The position numbers were made by a program, and so were the translations under genes. From Actinospica acidithermotolerans (GTDB lineage Bacteria; Actinomycetota; Actinomycetes; Streptomycetales; Catenulisporaceae), in assembly GCF_018139625.1 (NCBI RefSeq), contig NZ_JAGSOH010000004.1, forward strand, positions 1 through 64,000: a stretch of 64,000 nt of DNA, written 5' to 3'. The notes below the pieces were generated by a model. It had not been told where the DNA came from and ran no database searches. It saw only the letters and a program-made list of their open reading frames with translations. Shown here in pieces: positions 50,499 to 59,612 of the stretch (its first letter is position 1; each line of letters begins with the position of its first letter).

Positions 50499-51888
50499 GA
50501 GTCTCGCCGGCCCGGAGTCAGCGGGGCGCACCTCGCCCCCGACTCGGGAACGGCTGTCGGGTTGGGGACGCACCTCGCCGTCCGTCGCCGAGGTGCTGCG
50601 GCCGCGCAGCCGCGAGGAGATCGCCGAGGCCGTAACCACGGCGGGTCCGCGCGGGATCGTCGCGCGCGGGCTCGGGCGCTCCTACGGCGACCCGGCGCAG
50701 AACGGCGGCGGCCGGGTGCTCGACCTGACCGGGATGAACCGGATCCTCGCCGTCGACCTCGACACCGGCCAGGTCGTCGTCGAACCCGGCGTCAGCCTGC
50801 ACCAGCTGATGGAGGCGATGCTGCCCTTCGGCTACTTCGTCCCGGTCACCCCAGGGACTAGGCACGTCACCGTCGGCGGGGCGATCGCGTGCGACATCCA
50901 CGGCAAGAGCCACCACGCCGACGGCTCCTTCGCGCAGCACGTCGTCTCGATGGACCTGCTGCTCGCCGACGGCGGCGTCCGGACCCTGACCCCCGAGTCC
51001 GAGCCCGAGCTGTTCTGGGCGACCGCCGGCGGCATGGGCCTGACCGGCGTCGTGCTGCGGGCCACGCTGCGGATGCTGCCCGTGGAGACCTCGCGGATCC
51101 TCGTCGAGACCAAGCGCGTCGCCGACCTCGACGAGGCGATGGCGCGGATGACGGAGACGGACGCCGACCACCGGTTCTCCGTCGCGTCGCTCGACAACCT
51201 CGCCACCGGGCCCTCGCTCGGCCGCGGCTGGGTGGAGAGCGGGAACTTCGCGACCGTCGCCGACCTGCCGGCCAAGCAGCGCGAGAACCCTCTCGCGTTC
51301 CACCCGAAGCCGGTCGCCTCGATGCCGGACCTGTTCCCGAGCGGTCTGCTCAACCGGCGCACGATCCGGCTGATGAACCTGGCCAACTTCCGCCGCGCGC
51401 CGCAGAACTCGCACACGCACATCGCCAGCATCGGCGGCTTCTTCCACCCGCTGGACGCGATCCACGACTGGAACCGCGTGTACGGGCCCGCCGGATTCCT
51501 GCAGTACCAGTTCGTCGTGCCCTTCGACGCCGCCTCCACGCTGCGCCGGATCGTCGAGCGGGTCGCCGTGCAGCGCGCGCCCTCGTTCGTCACCGTGCTC
51601 AAGCGGTTCGGGCCGGCCAGCCCCGGTTACCTGTCCTTCCCGACCGAGGGCTGGACCCTGACCTACGACTTCCCGACCGGCACCCCGGGGCTGCCCGGCC
51701 TGCTGCGCTGGATGGACGGCAAGGTGCTGGAAGCCGGCGGCCGCCTCTATCTGGCCAAGGACTCGCGGATGTCGGCCGCGGACCTCGAGGCGATGTACCC
51801 GCGGCTCGAGGCCTTCCGCAAGGTGCGCGCCGCGGCCGACCCGCAGGGCGTCTTCGTCTCCGACCAGTCCCGTCGACTCAGCCTCTAA
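50488..51888 (+). CDS. dprE1: Decaprenylphosphoryl-beta-D-ribose oxidase
   Basis: A 466-residue FAD oxidoreductase oxidising the 2'-OH of decaprenylphosphoryl ribose. The FAD domain shows ARGLGRSYGDPAQNGGG and VTPGTRHVTVGGAIACDIHGKSHH; C-terminal LYLAKDSRM contains Lys424, equivalent to M. tuberculosis Lys418. The residue matching Cys387, target of benzothiazinones, is Thr392 (GWTLTYDF), so covalent inhibition is not expected. It works with the adjacent reductase DprE2. Confidence 0.95.
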   Translation: MGTESLAGPESAGRTSPPTRERLSGWGRTSPSVAEVLRPRSREEIAEAVTTAGPRGIVARGLGRSYGDPAQNGGGRVLDLTGMNRILAVDLDTGQVVVEPGVSLHQLMEAMLPFGYFVPVTPGTRHVTVGGAIACDIHGKSHHADGSFAQHVVSMDLLLADGGVRTLTPESEPELFWATAGGMGLTGVVLRATLRMLPVETSRILVETKRVADLDEAMARMTETDADHRFSVASLDNLATGPSLGRGWVESGNFATVADLPAKQRENPLAFHPKPVASMPDLFPSGLLNRRTIRLMNLANFRRAPQNSHTHIASIGGFFHPLDAIHDWNRVYGPAGFLQYQFVVPFDAASTLRRIVERVAVQRAPSFVTVLKRFGPASPGYLSFPTEGWTLTYDFPTGTPGLPGLLRWMDGKVLEAGGRLYLAKDSRMSAADLEAMYPRLEAFRKVRAAADPQGVFVSDQSRRLSL

Positions 51889-51898
51889 GGATCGTGAC

Positions 51899-52663
51899 AT
51901 GAAGGACTCCCTCGGCTCGGTGCAGTCGCTGCTGGTGCTCGGCGGCTCCTCCGACATCGCCGTGGCCACCGCGCGCAAGCTGGCCCAAGACAAGACCAAG
52001 CGGATCATCCTGGCCGCGCGCCCCTCGGAGCGGCTGGACGCCGCCGTCACCCTGCTGCGCTCGCACGGCGCCGACGTGCGCACCGTGGACTTCGACGCGC
52101 TCGACTTCTCCTCGCACGAGAAGGTGCTCGCGCCGCTGTTCGAGGAGGGCGACATCGACGTCGTGCTGCTTGCCTTCGGCGTGCTCGGTGAGCAGGCGAG
52201 GGACGAGCGCGACCCCCTCTCCGCGGCGCAGGTCGTGCAGACGAACTACGTCGGCGCCGTCACCTCGTCGCTGGTCTGCGCGGAGGCGCTCAGGAAGCAG
52301 GGGCACGGCTCGCTCGTCGTGCTCTCCTCGGTCGCCGCGGAGCGGGCGCGCAAGGCGAACTTCATCTACGGCTCGAGCAAGGCCGGCCTCGACGCCTTCG
52401 CGCAGGGGCTCGGCGATTCGCTCGAGGGTACCGGCGTGCACGTGATGATCGTGCGGCCGAGCTTCGTCGAGACGAAGATGACGACGGGCCGGCCCAAGGC
52501 GCCGATGTCCACGACCGCCGAGGCCGTGGCCGACGGGATCGTCGAGGGGCTGCGCAGGAACGCGGAGATGATCTGGGTGCCGGCCCCGGTGCGCTTCGCG
52601 ATGTCGGCCGTGCGCCACCTGCCTCGGCCGGTGTTCAGGAAGGTCGCGGAGAAGCAGGGCTGA
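51899..52663 (+). CDS. dprE2: Decaprenylphosphoryl-2-keto-ribose reductase
   Basis: A 254-residue short-chain dehydrogenase that reduces the keto intermediate to decaprenylphosphoryl-arabinose. LLVLGGSSDIAVATARKLA is the NAD(P)H motif, VVLSSVAAERARKANFIYGSSKAGLDAFAQGL contains catalytic Ser, Tyr and Lys (YGSSK), and VRPSFVETKMTTG follows. It is 10 nt after dprE1. The operon supplies the arabinose donor for wall arabinan. Confidence 0.95.
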   Translation: MKDSLGSVQSLLVLGGSSDIAVATARKLAQDKTKRIILAARPSERLDAAVTLLRSHGADVRTVDFDALDFSSHEKVLAPLFEEGDIDVVLLAFGVLGEQARDERDPLSAAQVVQTNYVGAVTSSLVCAEALRKQGHGSLVVLSSVAAERARKANFIYGSSKAGLDAFAQGLGDSLEGTGVHVMIVRPSFVETKMTTGRPKAPMSTTAEAVADGIVEGLRRNAEMIWVPAPVRFAMSAVRHLPRPVFRKVAEKQG

Positions 52664-52708
52664 CCTGCGGGGACGAGATTTGTCGGCGGTCGCGTTTAGA
52701 TTGGCATC

Positions 52709-54802
52709 ATGACGCGACCGACGACGGACCTGGAACGCAGCGTGGCCCCCTTCGAGGTGGTCAGCGAATACAAGCCGTCCGGTGACCAGCCGGAGGCGAT
52801 CGCGCAGCTCGAGCGGCGGGTTCGCGCCGGGGAGAAGGACGTCGTGCTGCTCGGTGCCACCGGTACCGGCAAGTCCGCGACGACCGCTTGGCTGATCGAG
52901 AAGCTGCAGCGTCCGACGCTGGTGCTCGCGCCGAACAAGACGCTGGCCGCGCAGCTGGCCAACGAGTTCCGCGAGCTGCTGCCGAACAACGCCGTCGAGT
53001 ACTTCGTCTCGTACTACGACTACTACCAGCCCGAGGCGTACGTCGCGCAGACGGACACGTACATCGAGAAGGACTCCTCGATCAACGAGGAGGTCGAGCG
53101 GCTGCGCCACTCGGCGACCAGCTCGCTGCTGACCCGCCGGGACTGCATCGTCGTCGCGTCCGTCTCCTGCATCTACGGCCTGGGCACGCCGCAGGAGTAC
53201 GTCGACCGGATGGTCAGGCTCCGCGTCGGCGAGGAGTTCGGGCTCGACCAGCTGCTGCGCAAGCTCGTCGCCGTGCAGTACGCGCGCAACGACGTCGCGT
53301 TCACCCGCGGCACCTTCCGCGTCCGCGGGGACACGGTCGACATCTTCCCGATGTACGAGGAGCACCCGGTCCGCGTCGAGATGTTCGGCGACGAGATCGA
53401 GCGGCTGATGACGCTGCACCCGGTCACCGGCGAGATCCTGACGGACGATCGGGAGATCTACGTCTTCCCGGCCACGCACTACGTCGCCGGCCCGGAGCGG
53501 ATGGAGCGGGCCATCGCCGGCATCGAGGCGGAGCTCGCCGAGCGTCTCGAGGAGCTGGAGCGGCAGGGCAAGCTGCTGGAGGCCCAGCGGCTGCGCATGC
53601 GCACCACGTACGACGTCGAGATGATGCGCGAGGTCGGCTTCTGCTCGGGCATCGAGAACTACTCGCGCCATATCGACGGCCGCGAGGCTGGCAGCGCGCC
53701 CAACACCCTCCTGGACTATTTCCCCGAGGACTTCCTGCTGGTCATCGACGAGTCGCACCAGACGGTGCCGCAGATCGGCGCGATGTACGAGGGCGACACC
53801 TCGCGCAAGCGCAACCTCGTCGACTTCGGCTTCCGGCTGCCCTCGGCGCTGGACAACCGGCCGCTCAAGTGGGAGGAGTTCGTCGAGCGGATCGGCCAGA
53901 CGGTCTACCTCTCGGCGACCCCGGGCCCGTACGAGCTCGCGCAGGCCGGCGGCGAGGTCGTCGAGCAGGTCATCCGCCCGACCGGGCTGGTCGACCCCGA
54001 GGTGATCGTCAAGCCGACGCAGGGTCAGATCGACGACCTGGTCCACGAGATCCGGCAGCGCGCCGAGAAGAACGAGCGCGTGCTGGTCACGACGCTGACC
54101 AAGAAGATGTCCGAGGATCTGACCGACTATCTGCTCGAACTCGGCGTCAAGGTGCGCTACCTGCACTCCGACATCGACACGCTGCGCCGCGTCGAGCTGC
54201 TGCGTGAGCTGCGCCTGGGCGTGTTCGACGTGCTGATCGGCATCAACCTGCTCCGCGAGGGCCTGGACCTGCCCGAGGTCTCCCTCGTCGCGATCCTGGA
54301 CGCCGACAAGGAAGGGTTCCTGCGCAGCCCGACCTCGCTGATCCAGACGATCGGCCGCGCGGCGCGCAACGTCGGCGGCCAGGTGCACATGTACGCCGAC
54401 AAGATCACCCCGGCGATGGCCAGGGCGATCGACGAGACCAACCGCCGCCGCGCGAAGCAGATCGCCTACAACACCGAGAACGGCATCGACCCGACGCCGC
54501 TGCGCAAGAAGATCGCCGACATCACCGACTCGCTGATCCGCGAGGACGAGGACACCCGCAACCTGCTCGGCCGCCCGCAGGGCAAGGGGCGTGCGCCGGT
54601 GCCGGGAGTCGGGGCGAAGGGCGTGACCAGCGTGGACTTCGTCGGCAAGCCCGCGGAGGAGCTCGAGGCGCTGATCGAGGACCTGTCCCAGCAGATGCAC
54701 ACCGCGGCCGCCGAGCTGCAGTTCGAGCTCGCCGCGCGCTTCCGCGACGAGATCTCCGAGCTCAAGAAGGAGCTGCGCGGAATGCGCGCGGCGGGCGTCT
54801 GA
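52709..54802 (+). CDS. uvrB: Excinuclease ABC subunit B
   Basis: A 697-residue nucleotide-excision-repair helicase-like protein. Walker A is [13 protein letters not shown], the beta-hairpin region includes [20 protein letters not shown], the DEAD-like box is VIDESHQT, and motif VI is QTIGRAARN. The C-terminal UVR domain that contacts UvrC is present ([30 protein letters not shown]). TAGATT (52697-52702) lies 6 nt before the ATG, suggesting a leaderless transcript. Confidence 0.98.
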   Translation: MTRPTTDLERSVAPFEVVSEYKPSGDQPEAIAQLERRVRAGEKDVVLLGATGTGKSATTAWLIEKLQRPTLVLAPNKTLAAQLANEFRELLPNNAVEYFVSYYDYYQPEAYVAQTDTYIEKDSSINEEVERLRHSATSSLLTRRDCIVVASVSCIYGLGTPQEYVDRMVRLRVGEEFGLDQLLRKLVAVQYARNDVAFTRGTFRVRGDTVDIFPMYEEHPVRVEMFGDEIERLMTLHPVTGEILTDDREIYVFPATHYVAGPERMERAIAGIEAELAERLEELERQGKLLEAQRLRMRTTYDVEMMREVGFCSGIENYSRHIDGREAGSAPNTLLDYFPEDFLLVIDESHQTVPQIGAMYEGDTSRKRNLVDFGFRLPSALDNRPLKWEEFVERIGQTVYLSATPGPYELAQAGGEVVEQVIRPTGLVDPEVIVKPTQGQIDDLVHEIRQRAEKNERVLVTTLTKKMSEDLTDYLLELGVKVRYLHSDIDTLRRVELLRELRLGVFDVLIGINLLREGLDLPEVSLVAILDADKEGFLRSPTSLIQTIGRAARNVGGQVHMYADKITPAMARAIDETNRRRAKQIAYNTENGIDPTPLRKKIADITDSLIREDEDTRNLLGRPQGKGRAPVPGVGAKGVTSVDFVGKPAEELEALIEDLSQQMHTAAAELQFELAARFRDEISELKKELRGMRAAGV

Positions 54803-54890
54803 TCCGCCTTCCCCGAGGGCGCGCAACTGAGGTTGTAGGATCCGGCGTCAGTTGAACGGAAGTCGGGTGCGGAACGGACGGGCGGTTACC

Positions 54891-54971
54891 GTGAGCGAGC
54901 TTGCGAGCGAACCAATGAGCACAGTGCACTTGCGAGCGCGCCTGACGAGCGCCAGCGAGGCAGGCGCGTGA
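54891..54971 (+). repeat. GCGAGC-rich element with a 26-codon ORF before the glycosyltransferase gene
   Basis: The stretch is rich in GAGCGAGC/GCGAGCG words and includes CGCGCCTG (54938-54945) and CAGGCGCG (54961-54968), an 8-bp inverted repeat. It also reads as a GTG-started 26-codon ORF whose TGA overlaps the next start codon. It resembles short GCGAGC-type dispersed repeats of actinomycete genomes. Repeat, leader peptide or both cannot be settled here. Confidence 0.4.
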
Positions 54972-56176
54972 GCAGTATGACCGGGCAACAGGTGACCGCG
55001 CGGGAGGCAGGCGCCCCGGGCGGCTTCGCCGCGGTCCGCGAGCGCGCGGTCCGCTCGGCCGGGCGCGCCTGGCCCGCGATGGCCGCCTACCTGCTCGTGC
55101 GGCTCGTCGGCACGCTGGTGTTCGGGCTGCTCTCCAGCGGCCACGGCTACGCGGCGCGCGGCGTGTTCGTGTTCGTCGACTCCGGCTGGTACGAGAAGAT
55201 CGCCGAGCGCGGCTACGACACGAAGATCTCGCCCGCCCTCTCGCCCTTCGCCTTCGACCCGCTCTACCCGGGCCTGATGGCGCTCGGGCACGCGATCACC
55301 GGCGGCCTGCTCAGCGTGACCGCGGTCGGCCTGGCGATCACCTGGGTCGCGGCCGTCGCGTGCTCCTGGGCGCTGTTCGAGATCGGCCGCCTGGTGCGCG
55401 ACGCCCGGACCGGCCTGATCTTCGCCGTGCTCTGGGCGCTGATGCCCTCGGCCGTGATCGAGGGCGCGCTCTACGCCGACACCCTCGCCATCTGCCTCAC
55501 CGCGTGGGCGCTCTACGCGCTGCTGCGCCGCTCCTGGATCACCGCGGGAATCCTCGCCTGCCTCGCCGGAGCCACCCGGCCGACCGCCGACGCCGTCGTG
55601 CTGACGGTCTGCGTCGCGGCGGTCGTCGAGATCGTCCGCGCGCGCCGCGCGGGGCAGCCGTTCACCTGGCGCCCGCTGATCGGCGCCGTCATCGCGCCGA
55701 TCGGAGCGATCGGCTTCCTGGCGTACGTCGCGTACCGCATGGGCAGCATCGGCGGCTACATGAAGGCGCAGAAGAAGTGGGGGACCGGCTTCGGCAACGC
55801 CGGCCAGGTCTTCCACCGGATCAAGCTCGGCATCGAGGGCACCGCGCACGGCTACGCCAACGGCCAGGCGCACGTCACGACGGCCGTCCTGCTGATCGTG
55901 CCGCTGCTGATCATCGTGATGCTCGTGCAGCGGCAGCGCTGGGAGCTGACGTTCTACACGATCGTGGTGGCCGCGATCGTCTACACGGCCATTCACGACT
56001 ACACGGTCGTGCCGCGCGAGATGCTCGCCGCGTTCCCGATCCTGCTCGCCCCCGCCGGATGGCTCTCGAAGATCAAGCGCCAGTGGATCGTCTGGGCGCT
56101 GATCGCGGTGCTCGCCGTGGCCGCCGGCTGGTATGCGCACTTCATCACCGTCGACGGCGGCCCCGGCTTCCCCTAG
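54968..56176 (+). CDS. Integral membrane mannosyltransferase-like protein (PIG-V family)
   Basis: A 402-residue protein with about nine helices. FVDSGWYEKIAERGYDTK followed by FAFDPLYPGLMALGHAI is the WDxxWY...FPLYP-type active-site loop of PIG-V/GT-C transferases (here with Ser before Gly-Trp-Tyr). WALMPSAVIEGALYADTLAI is also family-like. It probably uses a polyprenyl-phosphate sugar donor at the membrane. Starts at GTG overlapping a short upstream ORF; an in-frame ATG lies 9 nt later. The mobile element is inserted 9 nt after its stop. Confidence 0.75.
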   Translation: MSSMTGQQVTAREAGAPGGFAAVRERAVRSAGRAWPAMAAYLLVRLVGTLVFGLLSSGHGYAARGVFVFVDSGWYEKIAERGYDTKISPALSPFAFDPLYPGLMALGHAITGGLLSVTAVGLAITWVAAVACSWALFEIGRLVRDARTGLIFAVLWALMPSAVIEGALYADTLAICLTAWALYALLRRSWITAGILACLAGATRPTADAVVLTVCVAAVVEIVRARRAGQPFTWRPLIGAVIAPIGAIGFLAYVAYRMGSIGGYMKAQKKWGTGFGNAGQVFHRIKLGIEGTAHGYANGQAHVTTAVLLIVPLLIIVMLVQRQRWELTFYTIVVAAIVYTAIHDYTVVPREMLAAFPILLAPAGWLSKIKRQWIVWALIAVLAVAAGWYAHFITVDGGPGFP

Positions 56177-56181
56177 CCCGC

Positions 56182-56185
56182 CTAG
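56182..56185. repeat. Target-site duplication, left copy (CTAG)
   Basis: CTAG directly abuts the left terminal repeat and is repeated at 59646-59649. IS701-family elements characteristically duplicate a 4-bp CTAG-like target. Confidence 0.85.
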
Positions 56186-56240
56186 TACGGCAGTCGGACT
56201 TCGTGATCTGGCATTGGGCTGTGTGATGAGTGCGTAGCGG
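56186..56240 (+). repeat. Left terminal inverted repeat
   Basis: It begins TACGGCAGTCGGACT. Its match to the right end continues inward, weaker, to a shared GCGTAGCG word, giving a long two-part end that may contain separate transposase contacts. Confidence 0.88.
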
Positions 56241-56312
56241 GCTGCGTCGTCTCGCCGTGTCGGCGCCGAGTTGGCGCCATAGGCGGTGCTCGTCTGATCG
56301 CTCGTCTGTGCG

Positions 56313-56993
56313 TCAGTTTGAGATGCGGGCTTCGATGCCGTCGAGGAGGAACTCGAGGCCGATCCGGAAGGTCTCATCGGCGCTCAGGTGGGGGCCGCTG
56401 CGTACTGCCATGGCCAGCGCGGGGAATCGCCCTGTTGCGAAGGTCCGTTCCAGATACGGCCCGTAGGCGGTCTGGAACTGCTTGATGTCCATCCCGCTGG
56501 CCCGTTCGGCGCGTCGCTCGGCGATCTCCCGGCGTACCGCGCCGACCACGTACGCTCTGACCGCGGCGACCGCTGGGACGACGGTGTCTAGGTCGACACT
56601 GCCCATGGCGGCGAGCACGGCGTTCCCGGTGGCCAGCGTGTTCGGTCCGAGCTGGGGGCGCCCACCGATCAGGTCGGCGAGCCATTCGTGCTGATGGGCG
56701 GCCTGTCGGGTGGCTTCGGCAAGGGAGCGCAGTACCTGGCGCCAGTCGTCTCCGGTCGGCTGGATCTCGGCGTAGACCGTATCGAGCATCAGGTCGAGCA
56801 GTTCCTCTTTGGTGGCAATGTAGCCGTACAGCCGCATCGGTCCGACGTCCAGCGCCGCAGCCACCTTGCGTAGCGACACCGCGTCCAGGCCGTCCGCGTC
56901 GGCCAGTTGGATCGCCGCCCGGACGAGCCGCGCCCGGTTCAGCGGGGCCGGCACCGGTCGATCCGGCGGCTCCGGCCGCTCCCACACCACCAT
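56313..56993 (-). CDS. TetR-family transcriptional repressor (passenger gene)
   Basis: A 226-residue regulator. The N-terminal HTH (about 18-65) reads NRARLVRAAIQLADADGLDAVSLRKVAAALDVGPMRLYGYIATKEELLDLM, here cited by its key words LRKVAAALDVGPMRLYGY. The remaining helices form a TetR_C-type ligand domain (VRAYVVGAVRREIAERRAER). It is divergent from the monooxygenase with 85 nt between starts, and a perfect palindrome lies between them. This layout predicts repression of itself and the enzyme, released by the enzyme's substrate. Confidence 0.9.
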   Translation of the reverse strand: MVVWERPEPPDRPVPAPLNRARLVRAAIQLADADGLDAVSLRKVAAALDVGPMRLYGYIATKEELLDLMLDTVYAEIQPTGDDWRQVLRSLAEATRQAAHQHEWLADLIGGRPQLGPNTLATGNAVLAAMGSVDLDTVVPAVAAVRAYVVGAVRREIAERRAERASGMDIKQFQTAYGPYLERTFATGRFPALAMAVRSGPHLSADETFRIGLEFLLDGIEARISN

Positions 56994-57044
56994 GCCGCCG
57001 ACCCTACCGCGGCCCGCGTCTTACAGCGGCTTCAACCGATACGG

Positions 57045-57060
57045 TGTATTGATCAATACA
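57045..57060. promoter_or_regulatory. Operator palindrome between tetR-type gene and monooxygenase
   Basis: TGTATTGATCAATACA is a perfect 16-bp palindrome, AT-rich against a GC-rich background. It sits 18 nt before the monooxygenase GTG and 51 nt before the repressor ATG, over the expected promoters. The TetR-family protein next to it is the likely ligand. Confidence 0.8.
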
Positions 57061-57078
57061 GTGAATCGGGAGGGAATC

Positions 57079-58188
57079 GTGGACATCGCCATCGTCGGAG
57101 CAGGCTTGGGGGGCCTGGCCCTTGCCCGCGTGCTGCACGTCAACGGCATTGACGCCGTCGTATACGAACGAGAAGCGTGGCGCGGTGCGCGCGGCCAGGG
57201 CGGCATGCTCGATATCCACTCCGGCCAGCGGGCGCTGCGCGCGGCCGGTCTGATCGACGAGTTCTACGCGATCGCCCGTGGTGAAGGCCAGGACATGCGT
57301 CTTCTCACCCCTGATGGCACCCTGCTGCTCCAGGAGGACACGCCCGACGACGCCCCGCTTCTGCGACCCGAGGTCGACCGCGCCGATCTGCGCAACCTGC
57401 TGCTCGATTCCCTCCCCGAAGACGTGGTGCGCTGGGGGCACGCGTTCGCATTCGCCGATAAAGGCCTGCTGCACTTCGCCGACAGCAGCAGTGCGGCCTA
57501 TGACCTGCTGGTCGGCGCGGACGGCGCGTCCTCCCGGGTCCGCGCGCTGCTCACCGACGCCCGCCCGGTGCACATCGGCAAGAACGTCGTCGAGATCGGC
57601 ATTCCCGATATCGACCGCACGCACCCCGACCTCGCGGCGATGGTCGGGCGCGGCACCTACTGGGTGCTCGGCGACGGAATATCCCTGGCGGCGCAGCGCA
57701 ACGGCGACGGTCGCGTTCGCATCGGCGTGAGCTTCTACAACACCGCAGAGGATTGGTTCGCCACCAGCGGGATCCCGTTCGACGACCCCGCCGCCGCCCG
57801 GGCGCGGCTGATCGAACTTCTCCCCGGCTGGGACCCACGGATCACCGCGCTGATCGAGTCCTGCGACGACACGATCATGCCGCGGTCGAGCACCTCTCTC
57901 CCGATCGGCCTGACCTGGCCGTCGACGCCAGGCGCCACGCTGCTCGGCGATGCCGCGCACCTGATGCCGGCGGTGGGGCAGGGCGCCAACATGGCGCTGC
58001 TCGACGGCGCCGTGCTCGGTCTCGCACTGGCCGCGCACCCGCACGACTTTCCCGCCGCCGTCAAAGAATACGAACGCGAGATGTTCGAACGCACCGGCGC
58101 CGCCGCCCGGAAGTCCGCGGACATGCATGAACTGCTGAGCTCGCCGGACGCCGCCCAGAAGATGCTCGCATTCTTCCAACCCGGCTGA
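57079..58188 (+). CDS. TetX-like FAD-dependent monooxygenase (passenger gene)
   Basis: A 369-residue class A flavin monooxygenase. IVGAGLGGLALARVL (GxGxxG at 7-12) with Glu30 binds FAD, LVGADGASSRVR is the DG motif, and LLGDAAHLMPAVGQGANMAL (289-308) is the GD motif. Beyond generic features it matches TetX-type enzymes in GGMLDIHSGQRALRAAGL, RPEVDRADLRNLLLDSL, RIGVSFYNTAEDW, GWDPRITALI and YEREMFERTG. TetX is 388 residues. It probably hydroxylates an aromatic polyketide-like or xenobiotic compound; tetracycline is only a candidate. GGGAGGGA precedes the GTG. Confidence 0.88.
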   Translation: MDIAIVGAGLGGLALARVLHVNGIDAVVYEREAWRGARGQGGMLDIHSGQRALRAAGLIDEFYAIARGEGQDMRLLTPDGTLLLQEDTPDDAPLLRPEVDRADLRNLLLDSLPEDVVRWGHAFAFADKGLLHFADSSSAAYDLLVGADGASSRVRALLTDARPVHIGKNVVEIGIPDIDRTHPDLAAMVGRGTYWVLGDGISLAAQRNGDGRVRIGVSFYNTAEDWFATSGIPFDDPAAARARLIELLPGWDPRITALIESCDDTIMPRSSTSLPIGLTWPSTPGATLLGDAAHLMPAVGQGANMALLDGAVLGLALAAHPHDFPAAVKEYEREMFERTGAAARKSADMHELLSSPDAAQKMLAFFQPG

Positions 58189-58190
58189 CG

Positions 58191-59612
58191 ATGACCAGAC
58201 ACGACCAGGAAACCGGTCGTCCAGCCCGGCCGCCCCGTGATCATCATGGTGCGATTCACGCTGAATGCGGGGCGGCCCACACCGCCAGCGCCGAGTTAAG
58301 CGGGTTCGAGGCGCACCTCGCGGAACTGTCCGGACTGATCGCGCCGTGCTTCTCCCGACGCGACCTGCGCTCGAACGCGAGCGCGTACATCCTTGGGCTG
58401 CTGTGCCCGGGCACGGCCGGCAACTGCTGGTCGCGCGCGCAGGCGGCCGGACACTCCCGACCCCACCGGCTCCAGCACCTGTTGTCCGGGGCGGTGTGGG
58501 ACGAGGACGAGGTGCGCGATGCCGTGCGCAGCTTCGTCGCCTGCCACCTGGGCGAAGGCGGCGTGCTGATCTTCGACGAGACCGGCGATCTGAAGAAGGG
58601 CACGGCCACGGCAGGAGCCGGCCGACAGTACACCGGCACCGCGGGCAGGATCGAGAATGCGGTGGTCGCGGTCTACGCGACCTACGCCACGCCGCTCGGG
58701 CACGCCCTGATCGACCGGGAGCTGCACGTGCAAAAGGAGTGGTTCGCAGATCCCGAGCGGATGGCGAAGGCCGGGTTCGAGCCCGACCACGCGTTCGCCA
58801 CCAAACCGCAACTCGCCAAGACGCAGGCCGAACGCGCCCTCGAAGCCGGGCTCGCCCCCGCCTGGGCCACCGGCGACGAGGTCTACGGACGCAGCAGCGA
58901 ACTACGCGCACTGTTCGAGGCACGCGGCATCGGCTACGTCTTCGCCGTCGGATGCGACTTCCAGCTCACCACCTCCGGACACCGGAAGATGCGCGCCGAC
59001 CAGGCCCTACACCTAGTCGAGCCGCACGGGTGGAACCGGCGCTCGGCAGGCGCCGGATCGAAAGGGCCGCGCCACTACGACTGGGCGCGGTTCGCAACCG
59101 CCTCCCACCGCCACCAGTTGCTGATCCGTCGCTCGATCAGCACCGGCGAGCTCGCCTACTACCTCGCGTTCGTGCCCGACCACTATGTCTGTTCCCTGAC
59201 CGACCTGGTCAAGGCCGCCGGCGCGAGATGGGCGGTGGAAGACGACTTCCAAGACGCCAAGCAGGCCGTCGGCCTCGACGGCACCCAGGTGCGCGCCTAC
59301 CGGGCGTGGAAACGCCACGTCACCCTCGTGATGGCCGCCTACGCGCTCCTGGCCGTCACCGCCGCAAAGGCCAGGGCCGCGCACCCGGCCCCCGTACTGC
59401 CGGAGAACGACGAGCAGCATGCACCGGAAGACTGCGGCATGATCGCGCTGACCGTTCCCGAGCTCCAGCGGCTACTGCCCGTCCTGCTACCCGAGCATAA
59501 CCACGGGAGAACCGATAGAAGCGTCTGTCTTGCCTGGTCCACCTGGCGCCGACGCCACCAGGCCCGAGCCCGCTGGCACCACTACCGCCGACGCTACGCG
59601 CTGATTGCGTAA
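58191..59612 (+). CDS. IS701-family transposase
   Basis: A 473-residue DDE transposase. The catalytic triad is Asp129 (LIFDETGDLKKGTATAG), Asp229 (WATGDEVYG) and Glu350 (RWAVEDDFQDAKQAVGLD), and RQYTGTAGRIENAVVAVY is the family signature. Length is slightly above the usual 400-440; the first 30 residues are not family-like. Its ATG is 2 nt after the monooxygenase stop with no good ribosome-binding site, so translation is probably coupled. The 3' end runs into the right terminal repeat. Confidence 0.95.
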   Translation: MTRHDQETGRPARPPRDHHGAIHAECGAAHTASAELSGFEAHLAELSGLIAPCFSRRDLRSNASAYILGLLCPGTAGNCWSRAQAAGHSRPHRLQHLLSGAVWDEDEVRDAVRSFVACHLGEGGVLIFDETGDLKKGTATAGAGRQYTGTAGRIENAVVAVYATYATPLGHALIDRELHVQKEWFADPERMAKAGFEPDHAFATKPQLAKTQAERALEAGLAPAWATGDEVYGRSSELRALFEARGIGYVFAVGCDFQLTTSGHRKMRADQALHLVEPHGWNRRSAGAGSKGPRHYDWARFATASHRHQLLIRRSISTGELAYYLAFVPDHYVCSLTDLVKAAGARWAVEDDFQDAKQAVGLDGTQVRAYRAWKRHVTLVMAAYALLAVTAAKARAAHPAPVLPENDEQHAPEDCGMIALTVPELQRLLPVLLPEHNHGRTDRSVCLAWSTWRRRHQARARWHHYRRRYALIA

